Shown piece after piece: positions 27,059 to 35,055 of a stretch of 64,000 bases of DNA. Made by a program: the position numbers and the translations under genes. Within the stretch, counting starts at the first letter, position 1. The number at the start of each line of letters is the position of its first letter. The DNA is from Rhodococcus erythropolis NBRC 15567. Lineage in GTDB: Bacteria; Actinomycetota; Actinomycetes; Mycobacteriales; Mycobacteriaceae. Where the stretch lies: positions 21,911 through 85,910 of the forward strand of contig NZ_BCRM01000026.1 in NCBI RefSeq assembly GCF_001552595.1, read 5' to 3'. The notes below the pieces were generated by a model that did no database searches, had not been told where the DNA came from, and saw only the letters and a list, made by a program, of their open reading frames with translations.

Positions 27059-28219
27059 ATGAAAACCGGAGCAAGACGCATCATGCTTGTCGGCCTGTGC
27101 AGCGCCATGGTTGCCGGCGCTGTAATCAGCTGCAGCACGGACAAATCCGCAGACAATCCCACATCCACCACTGACAAGGTCATGGACTCTGCCATCACCG
27201 GCCAGCTCGATTCGATCATCGACGCTGCGGTGAATTCGACGGGGATTCCCGGTGCGATGGTGGGCATTTGGGGACCCGACGGCAACTATGTGAAGGTTGC
27301 AGGAGTCGCCGACACTGCAACCAAGGCACCGATGGAGACCGACTTCTACCACCGGATCGGTAGCGTCACCAAGACATTTACCGTCACCGCCCTGCTGCAA
27401 TTGGTCGACGAGGGAAAGATCGGTCTCGACGATCCGATCTCCCAGTACGTCGACGGGGTCATGGAAGGTGATGCGATCAGCTTGCGTCATCTGGCAGGGA
27501 TGCGCAGCGGCCTCGTGGACTACACGACGTCTGAACAGTTTGTGATGGAATATCTTTCGGATCCTCGCCGAACTTTCACACCGGAGGAACTCGTCGGATA
27601 CGTCAAGGACCTCCCACTCCAACTTCGACCAGGGACCACCGTCGACTACTCGAACACCAACACTATTCTGCTGGGAATGGTGATCGAAAAGGTCTCCGGC
27701 TCAAAACTGTCGGACGTCATCGACACCAAGATCACGACACCACTCGGCATGGAGCACAACAGCTTTCCCACGACCAACGCGTTCCCGACACCACACGCAC
27801 AGGGGTACACCAACCAAACGCTCGACGAATCCGTGACCGCGGCGACGGACTGGAATCCGTCGTGGGGCGGCGCCGCGGGTGCAATGATCTCGTCGTTGGA
27901 CGACATGCGCATCTGGGTTCCGGCGCTGGCCAAGGGCGATCTCCTCACCGACGACACTCAGAAGCAGCGCCTGCAAACCGTGAACTTGAGCGAAGGGGAC
28001 GACAGCTCCGGCTACGGACTCGGATTGTTCAACAGCGGTGGCTGGATCGGTCACAACGGAAGCCTGCCCGGCTACAAGACAGTCTCGGTCTACTTGCCCG
28101 AGAAGGACACCACCCTGGTCGTCTTCATCAACACCGACATCGACGGCGAGACTGATCTGACCAGCGCATTGATGGCACCGATCACCAAGTTGATCAGCCC
28201 CGACAACGTCTACGGCTGA
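27059..28219 (+). CDS. Serine hydrolase, class C beta-lactamase/DD-peptidase fold, lipoprotein
   Basis: A 386-residue penicillin-recognising enzyme. A signal peptide with lipobox (GAVISC, Cys near residue 22) indicates surface anchoring. Catalytic motifs are SxxK in GSVTKTFT, YxN in DYSNTN, and HxG in GHNGSLPG in place of KTG. The family covers D-aminopeptidases, esterases and AmpC-like hydrolases; the HxG form argues for a peptidase or esterase rather than a classical beta-lactamase. The ATG at 27059 begins a proper signal peptide, unlike the longer frame. It is transcribed alone. Confidence 0.9.
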   Translation: MKTGARRIMLVGLCSAMVAGAVISCSTDKSADNPTSTTDKVMDSAITGQLDSIIDAAVNSTGIPGAMVGIWGPDGNYVKVAGVADTATKAPMETDFYHRIGSVTKTFTVTALLQLVDEGKIGLDDPISQYVDGVMEGDAISLRHLAGMRSGLVDYTTSEQFVMEYLSDPRRTFTPEELVGYVKDLPLQLRPGTTVDYSNTNTILLGMVIEKVSGSKLSDVIDTKITTPLGMEHNSFPTTNAFPTPHAQGYTNQTLDESVTAATDWNPSWGGAAGAMISSLDDMRIWVPALAKGDLLTDDTQKQRLQTVNLSEGDDSSGYGLGLFNSGGWIGHNGSLPGYKTVSVYLPEKDTTLVVFINTDIDGETDLTSALMAPITKLISPDNVYG

Positions 28220-28261
28220 TCACCTCAGGTCCGATCCACAATTCGGACAAAAGTGACATAC

Positions 28262-28308
28262 CGGGTTCGATCTGTCGATAAGCTCGACCGTCGGCAGATC
28301 GAAACCCG
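28262..28308 (+). promoter_or_regulatory. Long hairpin in the leader of a 35-aa membrane peptide
   Basis: CGGGTTCGATCTG (28262-28274) pairs with CAGATCGAAACCCG (28295-28308) as a 13-bp stem with one bulged A, around a 20-nt loop that is itself partly self-complementary. The stem ends directly before the AAAGAGG ribosome-binding site of the small gene. It may be a regulatory leader, a small RNA, or a terminator of the preceding lipoprotein gene. Confidence 0.55.
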
Positions 28309-28320
28309 AAAGAGGCGCTC

Positions 28321-28428
28321 ATGGGATCGTTGAACGACTGGCTACTCAACAGCGACAGCCCGCTCGTGGGCATAGTCGGCGGCATCCTGCTGACGATCGC
28401 AATGCTCTCCGGCGGTACGGGCATGTAG
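28321..28428 (+). CDS. Small membrane peptide, 35 residues
   Basis: An ATG frame with a good ribosome-binding site (AAAGAGG, 5 nt spacing) encodes 35 residues: a polar N terminus (MGSLNDWLLNSDSP), one hydrophobic helix (LVGIVGGILLTIAMLSGG) and a short tail TGM. The shape is that of a single-pass membrane micropeptide. It sits alone between a lipoprotein gene and a TetR gene, directly after a strong hairpin. No family is recognised. Without comparative data it could be a chance frame, but the start signal and amphipathic layout favour a real gene. Confidence 0.5.
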   Translation: MGSLNDWLLNSDSPLVGIVGGILLTIAMLSGGTGM

Positions 28429-28472
28429 CCCATTCACATCAGCATGTGATTCGTGACATCTTCACGTGACTC

Positions 28473-28502
28473 AACGAACATGTTCGTTACGAACATGTTC
28501 GT
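28473..28502. promoter_or_regulatory. Tandem palindromic operator of TetR regulator
   Basis: AACGAACATGTTCGTT (28473-28488) is a perfect 16-bp palindrome. A second perfect 14-bp copy, ACGAACATGTTCGT, follows at 28489-28502, with centres 15 bp apart. The pair ends 13 bp before the TetR start and is surely its operator. The spacing suggests two dimers binding side by side, as in QacR-type cooperative binding. Confidence 0.85.
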
Positions 28503-28515
28503 GTACCGTGAAAAT

Positions 28516-29202
28516 ATGCCCAATCAGCCAGCAAGTCCATCGAGCCGACGCAATCGTCCGGCCAAACCCGCTCTGACACGCGAGGGCATCGTCAGTACCG
28601 CGGTGGAAATCTTGCGGTCGGAGGGGTTGCAGAAGTTGACCATGCGTCGACTCGCCCTCGAACTCGACACCGGGCCGGCGTCGCTGTACGTGTACGTTCA
28701 AAATACCGCCGAATTGCACGCCGCCGTTCTGGACGAACTGCTCGGAGTCGTGGACCTCGCCGAAAATTCCTCCGGCACTTGGCAAGCGCGCCTCGAACGG
28801 GTGCTGACGTCCTACACGGCCATACTGTTCGATCATCCCGGCCTTGCCCAGTCGGCTCTCGTTTCCCGGCCCAGCGGAGTTCACTACGTACGCCTGCTCG
28901 AGCGCCTGCTGGCATTGCTCGACGAAGGCGAAGTCCCTTCGGGTCAAGCCGCGTGGGGCGTGGACTTGCTGCTGCAGTACGCGACGTCCACTGCTGCCGA
29001 ACACTCGGCGCCGAACAATTCCGCCGACTCGGATGCCCAATGGAGCGCGTTGACCGACGCAATCCGGAACGCAAACCCGCAGACGCACCCACTCGTCGCA
29101 GGCCATGCAACAGCTCTACTTGCCGGTGAACCCACCGCGCGCCTCTCCTGGGGATTCCGCACGCTCATCACGGGCATCGAGAACACCCCACTCACTTCTT
29201 AG
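28516..29202 (+). CDS. TetR family regulator with TetR_C-like ligand domain
   Basis: A 228-residue repressor. The N-terminal helix-turn-helix spans about residues 18-62 (ALTREGIVSTAVEIL, MRRLALELDTGPASLYVYV), and the C-terminal helical domain resembles the TetR_C group that includes drug-efflux repressors. The ATG at 28516 is preferred; upstream starts would place the doubled operator inside the coding region. It is followed after 9 bp by a TetX-like monooxygenase. The layout is therefore an autoregulated operon in which the repressor probably senses the monooxygenase substrate. Confidence 0.88.
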   Translation: MPNQPASPSSRRNRPAKPALTREGIVSTAVEILRSEGLQKLTMRRLALELDTGPASLYVYVQNTAELHAAVLDELLGVVDLAENSSGTWQARLERVLTSYTAILFDHPGLAQSALVSRPSGVHYVRLLERLLALLDEGEVPSGQAAWGVDLLLQYATSTAAEHSAPNNSADSDAQWSALTDAIRNANPQTHPLVAGHATALLAGEPTARLSWGFRTLITGIENTPLTS

Positions 29203-29211
29203 GAACCCACC

Positions 29212-30339
29212 ATGAACCACTACCCCATCGCAATCATCGGCGCCGGCCTCGGCGGCCTCACCCTCGCCCGAGTCCTCCATCTCCGCGGAATCGATTCGGC
29301 GGTATTCGATTTCGAATCCGGACCAACAGCTCGGACCCAAGGCGGGATGCTCGACATCCACGAAGACTCGGGCCAGATCGCGCTTCGTGCCGCAGGCCTC
29401 TACGACGAGTTCCGCGCACTCGTTCATCAAGGCGGCGAAGAGACACGCGTCCTCGATCGAAATGCCGTCGTGCACCTGAGCGAGCAGGACACCGGAGACG
29501 GCGACCGCCCGGAAATCGACCGCGGCCAGCTGCGTGACCTACTGCTCAGCTCAATTCCGAAAGAAACAATCCGCTGGGGAGCAAAGGTCCGCAGTGCCCA
29601 TCCGTTGCCGGACGGTCGGCATGAAGTCCACCTCGTGGATGGCACCCACTTCACCACCGATCTCCTGGTCGGCGCCGACGGCGCGTGGTCGAAAATTCGC
29701 CCACTGGTTTCAAACGCCACTCCTGCCTATACCGGAGTATCTTTCGTGGAGTTCGACCTTCACGACGCCGACAACCAGCACGCGAAGGCCGCTGAAACAG
29801 TCGGCGGCGGAATGATGTTCGCGCTCAGTGCCGACAAGGGCTTCCTTGCCCACCGTGAGACCGACAACAGTCTGCACATCTATGCCGCCCTGCGAGTTCC
29901 CGAGAACTGGTCAGCGAGTGTCGACTTCTCCGACGATCATATTGCGAAGAAGATTCTGCTGGAACACTTCTCGGACTGGGACGAGTCGCTGCGGTCACTG
30001 ATCGTCGAAGCGGACAGCTCGCTGACCCCTCGCCCCATCCATGCTCTTCCCATCGGGCACAGTTGGAGCCGTACTCCCGGGGTCACTCTGCTCGGGGACG
30101 CAGCGCATGTCATGTCGCCGTTTGCCGGAGAGGGCGCGAACCTGGCAATGCTCGACGGCGCCGAACTCGGCCAGGCGATCGCGTCACATAGCGGCACGGA
30201 GGAAGGACTTGCTGCCTACGAAGAACGACTCTTCCCACGCAGCGCCGCATCGGCACAACAGTCGGCTGACGGTCTGGACATGTGCTTCGGCGAGAACGCA
30301 CCCCAGGGGCTCCTGGACATGTTCAACTCACAACCGTGA
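29212..30339 (+). CDS. FAD-dependent monooxygenase, TetX-like
   Basis: A 375-residue class-A flavoprotein monooxygenase. The dinucleotide fold is IIGAGLGGLTLARVL; the second FAD motif is LLGDAAHVMSPFAGEGAN. Several blocks recall the tetracycline-inactivating enzyme TetX: GGMLDIHEDSGQIALRAAGL, PEIDRGQLRDLLLSSI and FSDWDESLRSLI. Whether it attacks tetracyclines or another aromatic compound cannot be decided from sequence. It shares an operon with the upstream TetR gene, which fits inducible detoxification. A short hairpin overlaps its stop. Confidence 0.9.
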   Translation: MNHYPIAIIGAGLGGLTLARVLHLRGIDSAVFDFESGPTARTQGGMLDIHEDSGQIALRAAGLYDEFRALVHQGGEETRVLDRNAVVHLSEQDTGDGDRPEIDRGQLRDLLLSSIPKETIRWGAKVRSAHPLPDGRHEVHLVDGTHFTTDLLVGADGAWSKIRPLVSNATPAYTGVSFVEFDLHDADNQHAKAAETVGGGMMFALSADKGFLAHRETDNSLHIYAALRVPENWSASVDFSDDHIAKKILLEHFSDWDESLRSLIVEADSSLTPRPIHALPIGHSWSRTPGVTLLGDAAHVMSPFAGEGANLAMLDGAELGQAIASHSGTEEGLAAYEERLFPRSAASAQQSADGLDMCFGENAPQGLLDMFNSQP

Positions 30340-30361
30340 CCTGACGAATTCGGATCAGGTC
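30338..30361. terminator. Short bidirectional hairpin between convergent genes
   Basis: GACCTGA (30338-30344) pairs with TCAGGTC (30355-30361) around CGAATTCGGA. It occupies almost the whole 23-bp gap between the monooxygenase and the convergent SDR gene, and could end transcription from both sides. Confidence 0.5.
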
Positions 30362-30362
30362 G

Positions 30363-31205
30363 TCATGCCTCGAGGGCAAGCGACGAAGACAAACCACGGT
30401 GGGCTTCGACTTCATCGAGCAGTTGGTGGGCTTTCTGCTCGACCACGGACAGTGCATCGGCGCCGGCGACCCACCGACGCGGGGGTAGCGGCGAATCGAC
30501 AAGTGCCACAAGTGCCGCGGCAAGTTTCACCGGATCCCCACCCTGGGCACCGTTCATGCTCTTCCACGCTTCGACGGTCTTGCCAGTCCGGGCGTCGTAA
30601 TCGTCTATCGACAATTCAGGCCAGATCGACGACGCACCCTCGACAAGCAGTTCGGTCCGGAAGAATCCCGGCTCCACGATCGTCGTCCCGATTCCGTACG
30701 GTTCGACGTCGAATCGCAATGATTCCATCCAGCCCTCCAGCGCAAATTTCGACGCGGCGTAGGCTGCGCAAAACTCCTGACCAACCAGGCCCGCAAGCGA
30801 ACTGACAGTCACGACATGTCCACCCCGTTGCCTACGCATCACCGGCAACACCGCCCGTGTCACATTGATCGGCCCGAAAAAGTTGGTCTCCATCTGAGCG
30901 CGAAGTTGCGCCGGACTGACAACCTCGAAGAACCCGGCGTAGAAGTTTCCGGCGTTGTTCACCAGCACATCGATTCCACCGAATCGTGCAACTGCCGTGT
31001 CCACCGCAGCATATGCGGCTTGTTCGTCGGTGATGTCCAAGGCAATCACCAACAGGTCGTCATGCTCACCGATCGCTGCAGAAACACGGTCCGCATCACG
31101 CCCCGTTGCCACCACCGCGTGCCCGCCGGCAAGAGCCGCCTGCGCAATGTCGACTCCCATGCCCCGGCCTGCGCCGGTTACGAACCAGACCTTCTTGTCA
31201 CCCAT
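30363..31205 (-). CDS. Short-chain dehydrogenase/reductase (SDR)
   Basis: A 280-residue classical SDR. The cofactor motif is TGAGRGMG (about residues 9-16), NNAG is present near residue 85, and the catalytic YAASK is near residue 155. The absence of an acidic residue right after strand 2 (ATGRDADR) suggests NADPH preference. The oxidoreductase substrate is unknown. The ATG at 31205 follows GGGAGGA at good distance. It is convergent with the TetX-like gene and not obviously tied to the phosphonate cluster. Confidence 0.9.
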   Translation of the reverse strand: MGDKKVWFVTGAGRGMGVDIAQAALAGGHAVVATGRDADRVSAAIGEHDDLLVIALDITDEQAAYAAVDTAVARFGGIDVLVNNAGNFYAGFFEVVSPAQLRAQMETNFFGPINVTRAVLPVMRRQRGGHVVTVSSLAGLVGQEFCAAYAASKFALEGWMESLRFDVEPYGIGTTIVEPGFFRTELLVEGASSIWPELSIDDYDARTGKTVEAWKSMNGAQGGDPVKLAAALVALVDSPLPPRRWVAGADALSVVEQKAHQLLDEVEAHRGLSSSLALEA

Positions 31206-31307
31206 GTTCACTGTCCTCCCGTTTGATGGAGTCCAGTACAGAACAGATTCCACGGGCCTGGGAGTGCCTATCGTTCCCGGTAACAGCAGACCCCCTCGAC
31301 GCCCCTC

Positions 31308-32051
31308 CTACTCGCGAAGAGTCGTCAAGAAGGCAATACGGTCACCACGGTAGAGCGAACGAACGCGCTCGATCGGCACACCCTCCGGATCGACGGAGGT
31401 CCGGTGCAGCAGAAGCATCGGCATCGAGGTCGTGGACTCGACGAGCGTTGCCTCACGCGGTGACGCGAGCACCGTCTCGATCCGTTCGGTTGCGGAGGCG
31501 AAGACCACGCCGATGGAACGGATGGCCGCGTACAGCGACGTCGTGGCATCGAAAGCGTCGAGCATTTCACCGAACCTGCTGTCCGGCAGGAAGGTTGACT
31601 CGAGTCCGATCTTCTCACCGTCGGCGAAGAGGACACGCTCGAGATGAACGACGCTGTCGCCCACCTCGATACCCAACTCCGTGGCGAGACCGTCGTCGGC
31701 CGACATTCGTTCGAACGTCACAACCTTACGACTGGGCACTCGCCCAGCACTCAGTGCGCCTTCGGTATAAGAACGAATCGAGAGCGGCTGAACCAACTTC
31801 GGACTCGCGACGACAGTGCCCCGCCCCCGCCGCTCGATCCGTCCTTCGACAAGGAGATCACGAAGCGCTTGACGGACCGTCTCGCGAGCGACAGTGAACC
31901 GTGCCGCCAATTCCCGCTCGGACGGGACTGCGTCGCCCTCCTCGAGCCCACTGAGAATGGTCTCGATCTCGGTGCGCACCCGGTAGTACTTCAGCTCCGG
32001 TTCGATCACGACGCTCGAGGTCCCCGGCCCGGTGGACGTCTGCTGATTCAT
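31308..32051 (-). CDS. GntR/HutC family regulator (UTRA domain), phosphonate cluster
   Basis: A 247-residue repressor: N-terminal winged helix (PSERELAARFTVARETVRQALRDLLVEGRIERRGRGTVVASP) followed by a UTRA ligand domain. UTRA-GntR proteins related to PhnF/PhnR bind sites of the form TGGTCTAGACCA. Two such sites lie in the divergent promoter region, one before each transcript. It therefore likely represses both itself and the aminophosphonate genes until an aminophosphonate or degradation product is present. The ATG at 32051 is preferred over an in-frame TTG five codons upstream. Confidence 0.9.
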   Translation of the reverse strand: MNQQTSTGPGTSSVVIEPELKYYRVRTEIETILSGLEEGDAVPSERELAARFTVARETVRQALRDLLVEGRIERRGRGTVVASPKLVQPLSIRSYTEGALSAGRVPSRKVVTFERMSADDGLATELGIEVGDSVVHLERVLFADGEKIGLESTFLPDSRFGEMLDAFDATTSLYAAIRSIGVVFASATERIETVLASPREATLVESTTSMPMLLLHRTSVDPEGVPIERVRSLYRGDRIAFLTTLRE

Positions 32052-32070
32052 GGCGCAAGCGTACAAGAAT

Positions 32071-32084
32071 TCGGTCTATACCAA
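32071..32084. promoter_or_regulatory. GntR/UTRA operator copy 1 (regulator side)
   Basis: TCGGTCTATACCAA contains the GGTCTATACC core, nearly symmetric, 20 bp upstream of the regulator start. It is a degenerate copy of the perfect palindrome at 32118-32131 (centres 47 bp apart), consistent with autoregulation. Confidence 0.7.
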
Positions 32085-32117
32085 TTGTTAACCTGGAGTT
32101 CGTCTCGATTCCCCCTA

Positions 32118-32131
32118 TTGGTCTAGACCAA
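32118..32131. promoter_or_regulatory. GntR/UTRA operator copy 2 (phosphonate operon side)
   Basis: TTGGTCTAGACCAA is a perfect 14-bp palindrome ending 16 bp before the ATG of the FAD oxidoreductase. A CACTAT hexamer at 32136-32141 may be the -10 element of a leaderless transcript, so bound repressor would cover the core promoter. Confidence 0.8.
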
Positions 32132-32147
32132 ACGTCACTATCTCTAC

Positions 32148-33275
32148 ATGCGAATTTTGATTGTTGGCGGAGGAATCCTCGGAACGGCGCACGCCGACGA
32201 GGCAATCCGCCGGGGACACGACGTCATCCATCTCGAACGCGAGCCCGAAGCCCGCGGTGCAACGGTACGGAACTTCGGATTGGTCTGGGTATCCGGGCGT
32301 GCTCCGCACGAACTCGAAGCCGCGCTGCGTTCGCGCGAGCTGTGGGCGGACCTTGCCGCCCGTGTCCCCGGCGTCGGATACCGCCCGGCCGGCTCCATCA
32401 CCCTCATGCGCACCGAGGAGGAGGTCGCGGTCGCGCAGGAAGCATTCGCTCGGCCGGACGCCGACAACCGAGGGTTCGCACTTCTCGATCCCGACGCCGT
32501 TCGCGTCGTCAACCCCGCGCTCCGGGGCAAGTTTCTCGGCGGACTGCACTGCACCCTGGACGCCGCTGTCGAGTCACGGCAAGCGCTCCCCGCCATCCGT
32601 TCTTACCTCGAATCCACCGGCCGTTACACCTTCCACGCCGGAACGGAAGCCCGCGAGCTCACGACGAACACCCCCGGCGTACACATCCGCGACGATCACG
32701 GTCGCAACTTCGACGCCGATCTCGTGATCGTCTGCCCCGGAGCAACACTCGGCGGATTGGCCCGCGATCTCGCCGGCGATCTCCCGTTGCGACGTGTGCG
32801 CCTGCAGATGATGCAGACCGCCCCACTCGGCGAAAAGCTCACCACCGCAATCGCTGACGGTGACAGCTTCCGCTACTACCCCGGTTTCGCCGGATCTGCC
32901 CTCGATCACCTTCGCACGGTGCAGCCACAGGAACCGACTGCCGAGGAGCACCGCATGCAACTCCTGTGCGTGCAGCGCTTGCACGGCGGTCTGACCATCG
33001 GTGACACCCACGAATACGAGGAGCCCTTCGACTTCGACGTCGACGAGGCGCCCTATCGCCATCTGTCCGGAGTGGTGGAAACACTTCTGGGGCGCGATCT
33101 TCCGCCCATCGTCAAGCGATGGGCGGGCGTCTACAGCCAGTGCCTCGACCCCTCACAACTTGTTCACCGCGCACAAGCCGCCGACAACGTCTGGGTGGTT
33201 GCCGGTCCCGGTGGCCGCGGCATGACGCTCGGCCCGGCACTGGCGGAACAAACCGCCGACCAGCTCGGTCTCTGA
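32148..33275 (+). CDS. Phosphonate-associated FAD-dependent oxidoreductase (TIGR03364-like)
   Basis: A 375-residue DAO-type flavoenzyme beginning MRILIVGGGILGTAHADEA (FAD fold) and ending with VVAGPGGRGMTLGPALAEQTAD. This is the family found next to phosphonatase-like hydrolases and thought to oxidatively deaminate an aminophosphonate to its aldehyde, replacing the PhnW transaminase. The likely substrate is 2-aminoethylphosphonate or an N-methyl or hydroxy derivative. No ribosome-binding site is seen, and the transcript may be leaderless. It is the first gene of a six-gene run whose importer and hydrolase follow. Confidence 0.88.
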   Translation: MRILIVGGGILGTAHADEAIRRGHDVIHLEREPEARGATVRNFGLVWVSGRAPHELEAALRSRELWADLAARVPGVGYRPAGSITLMRTEEEVAVAQEAFARPDADNRGFALLDPDAVRVVNPALRGKFLGGLHCTLDAAVESRQALPAIRSYLESTGRYTFHAGTEARELTTNTPGVHIRDDHGRNFDADLVIVCPGATLGGLARDLAGDLPLRRVRLQMMQTAPLGEKLTTAIADGDSFRYYPGFAGSALDHLRTVQPQEPTAEEHRMQLLCVQRLHGGLTIGDTHEYEEPFDFDVDEAPYRHLSGVVETLLGRDLPPIVKRWAGVYSQCLDPSQLVHRAQAADNVWVVAGPGGRGMTLGPALAEQTADQLGL

Positions 33276-33300
33276 ATCCTTCCGACAAGAAAGACTTCTC

Positions 33301-33978
33301 ATGTCTCCCATCACCCTTGCCGTTCTCGACATGGCCGGCACCACCGTCGCCGACGACGGACTGGTTCTTCGCGCGTTCGCCGCCGCTGCCGAAGCCGGCG
33401 GACTGCCTGCCGAAGGCCCGGAAGCCGACGCCGCTCGCCAGTACGTCCTCGACACCATGGGCCAGTCGAAGATCGTCGTGTTCCGGGCGATCTTCGGTGA
33501 CGAAGACCGTGCCCAGGCCGCGAACGCCGCCTTCGAAACCACTTACGATTCCCTCATCGACCAGGGCCTGGCCGAGCCGATCCCTGGCGCGGAGAAGGCG
33601 ATCACCACACTGCGCGAGGCCGGCATCAAAGTTGCCTTGACCACCGGATTCAGCCGATCGACACAGGACAAACTCCTCGTCGCGCTCGGCTGGGAAACCC
33701 TCGCCGATCTCACCCTCTCCCCCGCCGAGGCCGGTCGCGGTCGACCGTACCCGGACCTGATTCTGACTGCCCTGCTCAAACTTTCGATCGACGACGTCCA
33801 CCAGATCGCCGTACTCGGCGACACGTCCAACGACGTGCTCAGCGGCATTCGTTCCGGCGCATCCATCGTCGCCGGAACTCTGACCGGCGCACACGACGAG
33901 CAACAGCTTCGCGACGCCGGAGCCACCCACATCGTCCCGTCCGTGACGGAGTTCGCCGAACTCCTCACCCACTCCTGA
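33301..33978 (+). CDS. Phosphonatase-like HAD hydrolase (TIGR03351-like)
   Basis: A 225-residue HAD-superfamily enzyme related to PhnX. DMAGTT (Asp10) replaces the usual DxDxT, as in phosphonatases. MGQSKIVVFRA (Lys57) aligns with the PhnX cap lysine that forms a Schiff base with phosphonoacetaldehyde, and GRGRPYPDLI has Arg instead of the late HAD lysine, also phosphonatase-like. GDTSNDVLSG is the acidic Mg site. It should cleave the C-P bond of the aldehyde made by the preceding oxidoreductase; the exact aldehyde is uncertain. ATG start, same operon. Confidence 0.9.
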   Translation: MSPITLAVLDMAGTTVADDGLVLRAFAAAAEAGGLPAEGPEADAARQYVLDTMGQSKIVVFRAIFGDEDRAQAANAAFETTYDSLIDQGLAEPIPGAEKAITTLREAGIKVALTTGFSRSTQDKLLVALGWETLADLTLSPAEAGRGRPYPDLILTALLKLSIDDVHQIAVLGDTSNDVLSGIRSGASIVAGTLTGAHDEQQLRDAGATHIVPSVTEFAELLTHS

Positions 33979-34003
33979 TCTCACCTCCGAAAAAGGAATC
34001 GTC

Positions 34004-35053
34004 ATGCGTCTACGCCCGAGCATCGCTGCGGCCGCTCTCGCCGTGTCCGTCCTTTCGTTCACCACTGCCTGCGGTGGCACCGGCACTGCTGCCGGATCAG
34101 ATACCGAGACCGTCACCGTCTACAGCGCCGACGGTCTGTCCGGTTGGTACAAGGGAAGATTCGACGCCTTCACCGCGCAGACCGGTATCGCCGTCAACCT
34201 CGTGGAAGCCGGATCCGGCGAGGTCGTCTCGCGGGTCGAGAAAGAACAGTCCAACCCACAGGCGGACGTGATCATCACGCTGCCGCCGTTCATCCAGAAG
34301 GCCGACGCCCAAGGTCTGCTCGAGCCCAGCGGAATCGACACCTCCGCCGTTCCCGCGGACGAGAAGGACGACGCCGGCAAATACGTACCCGTCGTCGAGA
34401 ATTACCTCTCGTTCATCGCCAATCCGACTGCATCACCCGCCCCACAATCTTGGGACGATCTGCTCACTGATCAGTTCAAGGGCAAGTTGCAGTACTCCAC
34501 GCCCGGCCAGGCCGGCGACGGTACCGCGGTGTTGTTGCTGCTCCAGCATCTGATGGGCAAGGAAGGCGCACTCGACTACCTCGGAAAGCTCCAGGCCAAC
34601 AACGTCGGTCCCTCGTCCTCCACCGGAAAGCTCCAGCCCAAGGTCAGCAACGGGGAACTCCTGGTCGCCAACGGTGACGTCCAGATGAACCTCGCCTCCA
34701 TCGCCGACGACGGCTCGAAGTTCGACATCTTCTTCCCCGCGGGAGCCGACGGCACTCGCACCACCATTGCACTGCCCTACGTGATGGGCCTCGCCAAGAG
34801 CGCACCGAGCAGCGAACAAGCCAAGAAGTTGATGGAGTTCCTGCTCTCCGAAGAATCCCAGAAGACCGTCGCCACCGATGCACTCGGCGTATCGGTCCGC
34901 GAGGACGTCCGAAGCAGTGCCGGTGAATCGACCGACAAGAACACGCCTTCGGGAGTTCTGCAGGGCGTCAACGTGTGGACCCCGAACTGGAACGACGTCC
35001 TCAGCTCGCTCGACGCCGACATCGCCGCTTACCAGAAAGCCACCGGGAGCTGA
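34004..35053 (+). CDS. Phosphonate ABC transporter substrate-binding lipoprotein (PhnS-like)
   Basis: A 349-residue extracellular solute-binding protein. A signal peptide ends at the lipobox TTAC (Cys near residue 25). The mature protein begins with a short Gly/Thr/Asp linker and the two-lobed fold TVTVYSADGLSGWYKGRFDAF, ADVIITLPPFIQKADAQGLL. It belongs to the iron/2-aminoethylphosphonate-type family (group 1). ATG after AAAAGGAA. It is followed by the ATPase and two permeases, so the importer is complete. Confidence 0.9.
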   Translation: MRLRPSIAAAALAVSVLSFTTACGGTGTAAGSDTETVTVYSADGLSGWYKGRFDAFTAQTGIAVNLVEAGSGEVVSRVEKEQSNPQADVIITLPPFIQKADAQGLLEPSGIDTSAVPADEKDDAGKYVPVVENYLSFIANPTASPAPQSWDDLLTDQFKGKLQYSTPGQAGDGTAVLLLLQHLMGKEGALDYLGKLQANNVGPSSSTGKLQPKVSNGELLVANGDVQMNLASIADDGSKFDIFFPAGADGTRTTIALPYVMGLAKSAPSSEQAKKLMEFLLSEESQKTVATDALGVSVREDVRSSAGESTDKNTPSGVLQGVNVWTPNWNDVLSSLDADIAAYQKATGS

Positions 35054-35055
35054 TC

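Noticed and set aside
27059..28219. Class C beta-lactamase conferring resistance
   Set aside because: The third motif is HxG rather than KTG and the protein is a lipoprotein; a peptidase or esterase role is more likely.
29212..30339. Calling the monooxygenase a tetracycline-resistance gene outright
   Set aside because: Sequence blocks resemble TetX, but substrate cannot be fixed from sequence; kept as TetX-like only.
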